Shown in pieces: positions 9,241-16,272 of a DNA stretch of 16,272 nt. This stretch comes from Gracilaria vermiculophylla (taxonomy: Eukaryota; Rhodophyta; Florideophyceae; Gracilariales; Gracilariaceae): positions 989,001 to 1,005,272 of the forward strand of contig JAHNZQ020000227.1 of the NCBI GenBank assembly GCA_019155205.2. The letters are read 5' to 3'. Every line of letters begins with the position of its first letter. Position 1 is the stretch's first letter. Under the pieces are notes generated by a model that searched no databases, had not been told where the DNA came from, and saw nothing but the letters and a program-made list of their open reading frames with translations. The position numbers were made by a program, and so were the translations under genes.

Positions 9241-11802
9241 TTGCCTCACTGTATTACAGAGTCCTCTCTTATCGGACGACTCGTCCCGAGACACAACGGG
9301 CACCAACTAGTGGCAGTATCGTACGGCGCCCCAAGCTCCTTCGCCAGGCGTGCATCAATATATCCCGAGAGGAATATATTTCCACCACTTGGTCACTTTA
9401 ACTCTCGTGGACAGCCCTGGTCGACCTCTGTTTTCGTACACACCAAACTAGGTGGCTCGTTCATTATCGTCGTGGGGATCGTTCGATTCGGTCGTTTTGT
9501 CAAGTCTCCGGCCGGAATTAGTGTCTTTTGTACCCCCTGGATGTCTACCTGACTCTAGGGGGTGTCAGTCCCCAGAGACAGAGTCTTCTTTTCTATCATT
9601 GCGCCAGCCGGGCTTTTCGAGTGGTACCTGTTTTTTAAGCAAATTGCGCACCTATCGTTTGCAGGGAGCTTATCGATACACCGGTTGGTGCTGTCAACAT
9701 TTCCCTCACGCTTCTTGTTTTCAGATATACGTTCTGCGGGCTTTTCGAAGACTATAGCAATTTGTGTTTAAACTATTTTTCGGTGTCACCTTTGCTGGGA
9801 GACGTACGCCCCTGCTCGGTTTAGTTACTTCAAATGGTGGTCCGTATCTTCTGAGCTGCTGCACGAGTATTTGATAGCAGTACTATACTATGGGGATCCG
9901 TCTGTACTGGAAACCAGCGGTGAGTCAGTAAAGAATGTGGTCGAGGACGAAGGTGCTCCGGCTCCAGTATCTGGTCGTGAGCTCCACCTCGTCGCCACCG
10001 CTCGGGATGCATTTCCACCATCACGGCTGTGTAGGCGAGTGTACACTAATGCTCGTACTGGTTCGGTGGCGGCTGTCCGGACGGTTGTTCGTTCCAATTG
10101 AAAATCAACTCGTCGCGTAAACAGCTCATAGTCGAAGATTTGGCCAGCTGGCAGCCCATTCTCCTCTTCATCACCAGTTCGTTTCTCGCTCGTGATGGTT
10201 TGGATTCCAATTACGGTTGTTCTGTCGCCTTTGGGCTTCCTTGTAATTTTTTTTGGTTTGAATCACGACATGGATCGTCACCCTGCTATCGAACCGTACG
10301 GTGAAATTTGCAGGCGCGCGCGGCTTGCGACTAGCCAAGGTAGACCCGAGCTGTGAGTTGCCCCACGCATTGTATCAGTCCATTTGGTGCTCCATCGTTA
10401 CCCTCTAGTCCAAACCCTTTTAGAAACCACGACGCCCTCCGGGCTCTACCCCGTACTTTGCAGCGCACCGCTGTGGTTTCATTACCTTTTGGTTCTGCGT
10501 CCATGCCTTGTACGGGGTTAAGCTTTGGCCAGCTAGTTCAGTCTAATGGTCGTTACGGGTGCGACAGGTTTACCGTAAAACCATGGTTGTTCGCCATGGA
10601 GCCTGACGTTCATCTTCTGACATTAATATTTTTCAAGTCCCACAGGTCTTTCGTCTTTCTAACATTCGTTCTTTTGTTACTTTTTTGCTATAGTGAGCGC
10701 TTTGCACAGATTACCAACCACCGAACCCCATATGGGACATCAGTTTGCCGGCGGATCCTTTCTCGGTCTGCTGCGTTCTATTCCAAACAGTTGCAGACCC
10801 TTTTTGAAACGATGATTTTCTCAATGGTACCTTTCAACGTAAAGTGAATCTGAGGTCTTCATAGAAGGGAGTACTTTCACCGACTAGTTCCGATATTGCA
10901 CCACAAAGGTCAATCCAACAGGATCTACCGCGTCATGCCCCAAATCGTCTGTTTTGACCGTTCATTGCACACTGAATGGGTTATAGATCGAGAATGCTGT
11001 GTCGGAGACGCAGGCGACCGGGCCAGGCTGAGACGCGAACCAGCATACCTTCGAATTGTGTACACGTTCAACACTGTCGAATTCTTCTCCAAGGTGGAAG
11101 ACATTAGTCGTTCGGTGTACGTCCCACGCTCCGACTGGTGAAGCGGTTACCAAGTAATCCAGTGTTTGGAAGTCTCTATCTTTCCGGTCATGGCGTGTTT
11201 TTGCAGCTTTATGTACACTGACACTCTGTTTGCAGCTACCATCTGTCCGGTTGCCACTGCAGAGGTTCCCGCTATTTTTCTCCTTTTGGTTCTGCATTTC
11301 GCCCGAAAGAAAGTGAGCTATACTACTAAGTAACCGGATGAACTCTTTCCGGTTAGTGCTTTAGCTCCATTCAGTCTCTTCTACTGGGTACATAAGCGAT
11401 TGGTCGCTGAAATCTGCGAGTAAATCGGCGTATTCTACCTGGTTGCAGAGCCTCCGTGCACGACCGCGGAACTCATAAACATAGTGTACGTGGCGCTCTC
11501 TCTAATTTAAAACAGAGCCAAGGTGGTTCCGTGTGGGATGACAATATCTAATGGGTGGCTTCGTAATTTTCCATCAAATAAGCGACCATTTGAATAAAGA
11601 AGACGATGAAGACGCTCCCGTAGTCGTAATCCTAATGGTGCCTCCGTCCCCGACAGTCAACGGGTCCCCGTTTGTACTGGATTCGGTCCCTGTGGCTTTT
11701 ATGCTACCTACGAGCCTGACTACACAAATCAATTCTGTCCTTCACACCAGTCCGGCTTTTTCTCCGATCCATGCTCTAGCTGTCTCCTGCCTTGGTCGTC
11801 GC
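9241..11802. other. No gene recognised; possibly decayed coding sequence on the minus strand
   Basis: About 2.6 kb whose plus strand is rich in pyrimidines, so the minus strand is purine-rich, as transposon coding strands often are. ORFs include a minus one at 10962-11297 (111 codons) and a plus one at 10353-10847 that opens with GTG and has its first ATG at 10503. I found no RT, integrase, protease or transposase motif in any frame by eye. It directly flanks the gypsy LTR and may be old host sequence or an unrecognisable older insertion. Confidence 0.35.
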
Positions 11803-12357
11803 TGTGGTATTGTCAGCTTTCCTCCCGAGGTAGTAAAGCACAACGTCCATCAGGAGTTTTTGTTGCCTCCAAAGGTGCTTGTTCCCAAAGATGGTCTCCG
11901 GTATCCGCTGTCGCGAGCCGGGGGAATTCTTAAAGGGGACCCACAAACATCAAGCCGAGAGGGAGGTTCACTGGGCGGACAATGCTATTTCAGGCGCTGC
12001 TATAATGCGACCTGGGGATCGGCGGCTTAGAAATCTGAGTTGATCGACAAGAGACTCCAACCAGAATAGTAGATGAAGACTCAAGGATGCTTGTCTTTAC
12101 TGCCCCATAGGTGGACCTCATCTGGCAGATTAAATATCAAGCCGGGAGCCCGCCTCGGCAGGTCTCATTACTGTAGTAATTACCTGCATAAAGTAACTAA
12201 AATAAAAAAATAATTCTACCGTTCCTTAAAGATACTGTAGCGCACGCGGGCGGAAATATGCACCACGTGGCCCAGCTAATAAAATACGAGCTCTTTTTAG
12301 GAATATTATGCCATAAGGCTACACCACCGTTTTTCCCTTCGGAGCCACTGTACTACA
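11803..12357 (-). repeat. 3' LTR of the gypsy element
   Basis: This 555-bp LTR begins TGTAGTACAG and ends ACCACA on the minus strand. It is identified by full-length similarity to the solo LTR at 4267-4820 and by the polypurine tract directly upstream of it on the minus strand. No duplication of its left flank follows its right end, as expected when internal element sequence continues to the right. Confidence 0.92.
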
Positions 12358-12370
12358 TGCCCCCTTTTCT
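12358..12370 (-). promoter_or_regulatory. Polypurine tract of the gypsy element
   Basis: The minus strand reads AGAAAAGGGGGCA immediately before the LTR start TGTAG. This is the expected position and composition for the primer of plus-strand DNA synthesis in LTR retrotransposons. Confidence 0.8.
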
Positions 12371-13215
12371 AAATTGCACCACGTCCTCGAGGTGCACCAT
12401 CCCATTCCTTGCTCCGCGGGGTGGCTCTTATCGGTGTTGCTGCAAGCGCGGCCTCTGGCGATTGACACATTCTCTCCTTCAGGCGTTCCTCTATGTCTAC
12501 ATACTCCTGCGCAGCGCAATTCCGCGGGTTCGCGTTTCATCCCCTACGATGTTTGCGGGCCTCGCTCCTACTTGGCTCGGCTGCGTCTCCTCCTTATCGG
12601 CGTATCCTTTCTGTGCAACCACGCCAGTTGGTGGCGTAAGCTCCCGTGCATTCGAGTTCGTCGTGCGCGCCGCAGTCGCGCAACCTCCGTATCCGGAGCG
12701 TGAGTCAGTCCAGAGTGAACACTGACTCCCTTGAGACGCTTCCCACTCCGATTCCTTCCAGGATTCTTCTTCGGGATACACCCACTTCATCGCGTCCATT
12801 CATTCATTTTCCTTGAAGGTGCAAGTCTCATAATCCTCTCGTCTGCATCCCCGTCGTGCTCCACTGGATATGAACGTACGCCTCGCTATGGTGCTCCACA
12901 CCTCACTAGATTCCGGTTTCCCGGCTTCTCCTCGAATTTTACGATGGCGGCTTGACGCGGCTCCCTTCTTGGTGTTGCACATAACAGCGGGACGTTGCCC
13001 AAGTGGTGTCAAATCACTCTCCTCAGGTGCTACCACGCGTTGGGTCGCCATCCATCCAGCTTCCAAAACCTTCGGCATGTCTAGTCCGACTCCGGCGCCG
13101 ACGTCTCCCTCGAATTTTGAGGTGCACTACGCCTCGACCGGTGCACCGTTCCGTCCAGGAGAGCATTTCGATCATCGTCCCACGCGGGTCTTTGTCCCGT
13201 TCCACGACAGACGCG
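12371..13215 (-). other. Gypsy 3' internal tail, post-integrase and non-coding
   Basis: Region between the integrase reading frame and the polypurine tract. A second minus frame (about 13023-13330) contains a stretch around LHETLETDASVVERDK. That resembles the small beta-barrel tail that follows integrase in such elements, which would imply one more frame change near 13400. The rest has no recognised domain. Long plus-strand ORFs here (12258-12725, 12870-13607) are antisense to the element and I treat them as spurious. Confidence 0.5.
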
Positions 13216-14647
13216 TCAGTCTCCAGTGTCTCGTGGAGGATTACATTCACCACTTCGGCCCATACCTTCAGGCGATACGATTCCGCGCCGTACTGGAGGT
13301 TGCGTGGAACGACCAGAAGCGGAACTGGGTGAATGCCTATCGCCCGCATTGGCTCCACACTCCGATGCAAGGTGACAACGCTCCAGCCACGGTGAGACAC
13401 TGCGATACTCCATATCTGAGGTGCACTGAGGGCCTTCTATCACCTTTCGGTCGAAGCCCTGTTTGTATCTTTTCTGTAAAGCGTTCAGTCTCTCCTTTGC
13501 GAGGGAGAGTGCGTTCTCATACCGCCTTGAGATGGAGCGTTTGGCTTGCGCCGCTATCGGTGCCTGTGGCCCATCCACCGGGTGCGCCGTGGCGCGTGCC
13601 GCAATGACAGCACTTGGCAGAATGCGCAAGAGCACTAGATTGCAAGGAGCAATCCCCGTGGAGTGGTGCACTTAAAGGTTGTATGCATACGTGAAAGGGT
13701 CCACATATGCGTCCCAATCCTTCTGGCGGTTCGCGACGTAGTGCTTCAACCTCGAGGCGATGCTTTTTTTGAGCCTTTCCGCCTATCCGTTTGTCTGGGG
13801 GTGATAGGCGGTTGTAAAGAACTATTTCATCCCCAGCATTCCGGAGATGGCGCTGAACAGCTTCGGCGCAAACTGGCGGCCATTGTTTGTAAGGAAATAT
13901 AATGGTATCCCGTAGAGGTAAACCCAATGCTCCAGAAAGGCGTCGGCAATCACTGCTGTGGTGGTGCTCCGGAGGGGGATGGCACGCGTGATCTTCGAGA
14001 AACGATCCATCATCACGAGGATAAATCGGTGCCCTCGCTTTGTCTTGGAGAGGCGGCCCAAGATGTCCATGGCCAAAAACTCGAACAGTACTGAAAGTGG
14101 GAACATAGTGAGCGGCGTCCGGTGTTTCCGTATATTCCCTTTAGTGGTGGCGCAGGAGTAGCAATCCGCCACTGTTTGGAAGGCGTTACTAGCCATATTC
14201 GGCCAATAGAACTCCCTCCGCATGGTGGAATACATCCGATATCCAACCGGGATGCTCGGCGACGCGAGGATAGCGCGAGAGATACAGCATCTTCGCCCGT
14301 AGCTTCGTCGGGACCACCTTTTGGAGAGCTCCGTCCAGGGGGGCGCGTCGTACAAGCACGCCGTCTCAGTCAACGTTGAATGATGATGTCAAACTCCCCA
14401 CAGTGGCGAGGCACTCCTTGGAGTACCCATCTGTACTCTGTTTGTTCAGGAACTCCGCTATGGTAATGGGCAGAACTTCTTTCTCCTCCTCAACAATATC
14501 TATCATCTCAATGAGTCCACTGTACCTTCGTCCAGGTTCACAGCATTGCAAACATTCTCCACCGGATCCTTCTTTTCCGTTGGCGTCTTGAATGACCAGA
14601 CACGGGATGTTGTCCTCCAAAGATGATTTGTCTTCTCTCTCGGTGGA
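13216..14647 (-). pseudogene. Gypsy integrase (with RNase H-integrase tether), broken
   Basis: Integrase inserts the element cDNA into chromosomes. After a tether from about 14647, the zinc-binding N-domain shows EHPG and then YRMYSTMRREFYWPNM with CYSC. The two parts are in different frames, so a frameshift lies at about 14242-14245. The catalytic core follows: MDILG (first Asp, 14064-14066), LTNNGRQF (13885-13887 is Asn where TDNG/SDNG is expected) and AYHPQTNG then AERL (Glu at 13777-13779). Then come VHHSTGIAP and a C-terminal arm. In-frame stops are at 14366-14368, 13822-13824, 13783-13785 (a CAG-to-TAG in QTNGQAER) and 13672-13674. The Asp-to-Asn change would by itself abolish strand transfer. 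Confidence 0.92.
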
Positions 14648-15745
14648 GATTCGCGAGAGCGCGTCCGCTGCCAGGTGTTTAATGCCAGGACGGTGGACGA
14701 TGTCATACTCGAACTCCAAGAGGCGCAGCGTCTACCTTTCTAGGCGACCGAGAGCATCCATCAACGACAGTATCCACTTCAGTGGGGCGTGGTCTGGCCT
14801 CAAAGTGAAACGGCCGCCTTCCAGGTACGGGCGTAAAAGCAAAACTGCCCATACGATGGCAAGACATTTGCGTTACAATGTGGAATAGTTCTGCTCCGTA
14901 GGTGTGAGGCTGCGACTCCAGTATCCGATGGGTTGAAGTCCACCTTCCGGTTGCTCCTGTAGAAGGGCACATCTGACCTGATACTTACAGGCGTCAGTGT
15001 CCAGCACCATTCGGCCGTGCCGCTTCGGAAAAACCAAGATCGGTGGTTCTATTAGTCTCCTCTTTAGGGTGTTAAAGGCTTCAAACTCCTCGTCCATCAA
15101 ACTAGTCAATTGCGTCGGCTTGTCTTTCTCCAAGAGGCGATTTAAAGGCGCAGCTATACGGGAGAAATTCGGTACAAACCTCCGGAACACGTTACAGAAC
15201 CCTAGGAAGGAGCAGAGCTCCGTCTGGTTTGTGGGAGGGTGAGCTTCCTTGATGGCGTCCTGAGTTTTTCTGGAAACCTGTAGGCGGCCCGGGAGCACAA
15301 CGTGCCGAAGGTATTCCTCCGAACAATTGAAGGAGAAACATTTCTCCAGCTTCAAGGTGAGTCCAGCATCCTTAAGGAGTTGGAGCACATGTTTCACATG
15401 AATGAAGTGCTCCTCCACTCTGCGGGAGTATATGATTACACCATCGATATACCCCAAGACTTACTGCCACTTCACCTTTGACAGGATTATTTCCATCGCT
15501 CGTTGGAACGTAGCGGGTGCATTCTTCAATCCAAATGGCATCCTTAGGAATCAGAAGATTTCATAGTGCGAGGCGAACGTTGTCTTATCCTTCTCGGAGT
15601 CGTCCATTTCAATCTCCCAGTAGCCGCTGTTGGCGTCCAACGTGGAGAAGACGGACGCATCGCCTAAGGAGTCGATACATTCATCCATACGGGGTATCGG
15701 GTACAAATCGCGTACCGTCACCTCGTTGAGGCGTCTGTAGTCACT
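14648..15745 (-). pseudogene. Gypsy reverse transcriptase core and RNase H, broken
   Basis: Copies element RNA to DNA and degrades the RNA strand. One frame runs throughout. RT motifs in order: DYRRLNEVTVRDLYPIPRMD, STLDANSGYW (first catalytic Asp), RMPFGLKNAPATFQRA, YIDG at 15440-15451 (YxDD expected, so the last Asp is Gly), then CSFLGFCNVFRRFVPNFS of the connection. RNase H follows: VLDTDA (Asp at 14993-14995), RKCLAIVWAVLLL (14867-14869 is Lys where the catalytic Glu usually stands), RPDHAPLKW and HRPGIKHLAADALSR. In-frame stops are at 15551-15553 (TGA, probably from CGA), 15461-15463, 14873-14875 and 14732-14734 (TAG, probably from TGG). Both enzymes have lost an active-site residue. Confidence 0.94.
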
Positions 15746-15747
15746 AC
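15743..15747. repeat. Target-site duplication of the miniature element, left (ACTAC)
   Basis: ACTAC directly before the left LTR, repeated exactly at 16057-16061. On the coding strand it is GTAGT within RFCSDY of the RT gene. Confidence 0.95.
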
Positions 15748-15826
15748 TGTTGCTAGTTCAAATGGTGAACTGTGCGCCCTGTGTCACAAGAGAGTATAGC
15801 GCAAATAGCTCATCTGTTTTCTGACA
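15748..15826 (+). repeat. Left LTR (79 bp) of the miniature element
   Basis: Begins TGTTGCTAGTTC and ends TTTTCTGACA. It differs from the right LTR at only two positions (C/T near the start, G/A near the end), both transitions. It holds a TATAGCGC stretch at about 15797 that might serve as a core promoter, but this is a guess. Confidence 0.95.
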
Positions 15827-15841
15827 GGTTATGGGCCCAGC
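15827..15841 (+). promoter_or_regulatory. Primer-binding site, initiator tRNA-Met half-molecule type
   Basis: GGTTATGGGCCCAGC directly abuts the left LTR. Its reverse complement, GCTGGGCCCATAACC, is the conserved anticodon stem-loop region (CAT anticodon) of eukaryotic initiator tRNA-Met. This is the arrangement used by Drosophila copia, whose primer is a 5' half of that tRNA rather than its 3' CCA end. The tRNA sequence is from general knowledge, not a search. Confidence 0.8.
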
Positions 15842-15880
15842 GAAACGCTAGGAACGTGGGTTCAATTCCCAGAAGTGACC
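15827..15880 (+). other. tRNA-like segment with Pol III A/B-box-like motifs
   Basis: A 54-nt stretch that can fold like a tRNA lacking its anticodon arm. GGTTAT (15827-15832) can pair with GTGACC (15875-15880) using two G-T pairs. AGCG-AAA-CGCT (15839-15849) is a perfect small hairpin in the D-arm place. TGGG-TTCAATT-CCCA (15857-15871) resembles a T-arm. GGTTCAATTCC fits the B-box consensus GWTCRANNC. It overlaps the primer-binding site. It could be chance or a genuine tRNA-like element. Confidence 0.35.
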
Positions 15881-15963
15881 TGAGCCTGAGAAATTGTACA
15901 GGTGTACAGCAGTAGTGAAGATTGGCTACTGTAAGCTTGAGGTCTCGTTCTGTAAGGAAGTAC

Positions 15964-15977
15964 AGGGCGAGGGGGCG
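15964..15977 (+). promoter_or_regulatory. Polypurine tract of the miniature element
   Basis: AGGGCGAGGGGGCG lies immediately before the right LTR. It is mostly purine, in the right place for plus-strand priming, and ends GGGGGCG, close to the GGGGGCA at the end of the gypsy polypurine tract. Confidence 0.65.
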
Positions 15978-16056
15978 TGTTGTTAGTTCAAATGGTGAAC
16001 TGTGCGCCCTGTGTCACAAGAGAGTATAGCGCAAATAGCTCATCTGTTTTCTAACA
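15978..16056 (+). repeat. Right LTR (79 bp) of the miniature element
   Basis: Begins TGTTGTTAGTTC and ends TTTTCTAACA; 77 of 79 positions match the left LTR. Confidence 0.95.
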
Positions 16057-16061
16057 ACTAC
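16057..16061. repeat. Target-site duplication of the miniature element, right (ACTAC)
   Basis: Exact copy of 15743-15747 directly after the right LTR. Confidence 0.95.
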
Positions 16062-16272
16062 AGAACCTTTAGGAGCCACCATTCTTCTTCAAAAACACTC
16101 ACGAGGAGGCCCATTTGGAATTGGAAGGCTCGATAACGCCCTTCTCCAGCATCCGGTGGACCTCATCGCGTTCGAAATCGTGCGCATGGGGTCCGGCCCT
16201 CCTCGGAAGTTGATGTAGCGTTTTGGCATCGGGTGTGAGCTGGATCCTGTCCTTGGCCAGGCTGACCTGACC
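16057..16272 (-). pseudogene. Gypsy reverse transcriptase, N-terminal part, separated by the nested insert
   Basis: Start of the RT domain as seen from the right edge. It has a leader with RRAGPHAHDFERDEVHRML, then EKGVIEPSNSKWASS, VFLKKNGGS and RFCS, which continues into SDYRRLN on the far side of the miniature element. In-frame stops are TGA at 16099-16101 and TAA at 16069-16071. The upstream protease and gag are outside the window. The 314 bases of insert plus one duplication (309 + 5) separate this frame from the one at 15745. Subtracting them makes the frames agree exactly. Confidence 0.92.

Larger units (their letters stand above)
15748..16056 (+). mobile_element. Miniature LTR retrotransposon (TRIM/SMART-like) nested in gypsy RT
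   Basis: A 309-bp element with two 79-bp direct terminal repeats, a 151-bp internal region without any ORF, and a perfect 5-bp target-site duplication. The LTRs begin TGTTG and end ACA. A primer-binding site follows the left LTR with no gap, and a purine-rich tract precedes the right LTR, which sets the plus orientation. It has no capacity to encode proteins, so it must have used gag and pol supplied by another element. The copia-type half-tRNA primer site suggests a Ty1/copia helper rather than the gypsy element it sits in. It is one of the smallest LTR elements one would expect to meet. Confidence 0.93.
11803..16272 (-). mobile_element. Ty3/gypsy LTR retrotransposon, 3' portion, cut by the right edge
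   Basis: A minus-strand element in the order RT, RNase H, integrase, 3' internal tail, polypurine tract, 3' LTR, which is the Ty3/gypsy order. The 5' LTR, gag and protease lie beyond the right edge. It carries a nested 309-bp miniature LTR element within RT. The left target-site base set next to the LTR is GTCGC (11798-11802); its partner should follow the unseen 5' LTR. Multiple stops, one frameshift and changed catalytic residues show a dead copy. A solo LTR of the same family at 4267-4820 indicates past activity of this family in the genome. Confidence 0.93.

Noticed and set aside
8893..9241. Repeated 12-mer CCAATTGGTAGT at 8893-8904 and 9230-9241 as element ends
   Set aside because: The flanks do not align and no other terminal features are present; likely chance around a palindromic core.
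10353..10847. 165-codon plus-strand ORF with a hydrophobic stretch
   Set aside because: It starts with GTG; the first ATG is at 10503. No domain is recognised, and the purine skew favours the other strand.
11551..12030. 159-codon plus-strand ORF
   Set aside because: It runs from flanking sequence straight into the gypsy LTR, so its second half is LTR sequence and not a protein.
12870..13607. 245-codon plus-strand ORF, the longest in the window
   Set aside because: It lies antisense to the gypsy integrase C-terminal region and tail, whose minus-strand motifs are clear. It shows no recognisable domain.
15827..15880. A tRNA gene
   Set aside because: At 54 nt it lacks an anticodon arm and starts exactly at the LTR edge with a primer-binding site. 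It is better described as part of the miniature element.
15748..16056. A CRISPR-like or simple tandem pair of 79-bp repeats
   Set aside because: Only two repeats, with TG...CA ends, target duplication, primer site and purine tract; an LTR element explains everything.

Overview
The window looks like accessory, transposon-filled nuclear DNA of a eukaryote. Three things point this way: a pogo/Tigger-type transposase with a probable 54-nt spliceosomal intron, a Ty3/gypsy retrotransposon, and small LTR elements. No intact host gene, rRNA, tRNA gene or CRISPR array was found. The gypsy RT/integrase style and the mid-range base composition would suit an alga (a red alga is my first guess) or another microbial eukaryote. 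The sequence alone does not settle this, so treat it as a weak inference.

Left part (1-6150). A GAT-rich simple repeat and a 15-bp minisatellite are followed by unannotated sequence. Two diverged copies of an ~840-880 bp dispersed repeat, called R1 here, lie at 1728-2565 and 5077-5959. Copy 1 is flanked by the hexamer ATCTAG. Between them lies a 554-bp solo LTR (4267-4820) with a perfect AACGC target-site duplication. It belongs to the same family as the LTR at 11803-12357.

Middle (6150-8120). A decayed pogo/Tigger-like (Tc1/mariner superfamily, CENP-B-like) element holds an N-terminal HTH exon, a 54-nt phase-0 intron, a Tc5-type HTH, a DDE_1 domain and an acidic C-terminus. Two frame changes and one in-frame stop break it, and the second catalytic Asp is Glu. 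From 8119 to 11802 I recognise nothing.

Right part (11803-16272+). A minus-strand Ty3/gypsy element runs off the right edge. It shows the 3' LTR (11803-12357), an abutting polypurine tract, an integrase, an RNase H and a reverse transcriptase. The pol frame carries about ten stops and one frameshift, and catalytic residues are changed in all three domains. Inside the RT gene sits a 309-bp miniature LTR retrotransposon (TRIM/SMART-like, 15748-16056). It has 79-bp LTRs (77/79 identical), a perfect ACTAC target-site duplication, a purine-rich tract, and a primer-binding site matching the anticodon region of initiator tRNA-Met, as in half-tRNA-primed copia elements. Removing the insert plus one duplication puts both RT halves back in one frame, which proves the nesting. 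This tiny element, with its tRNA-like internal segment, is the most interesting object in the window. The order of events is: gypsy inserts, the miniature element inserts into it, and both decay.
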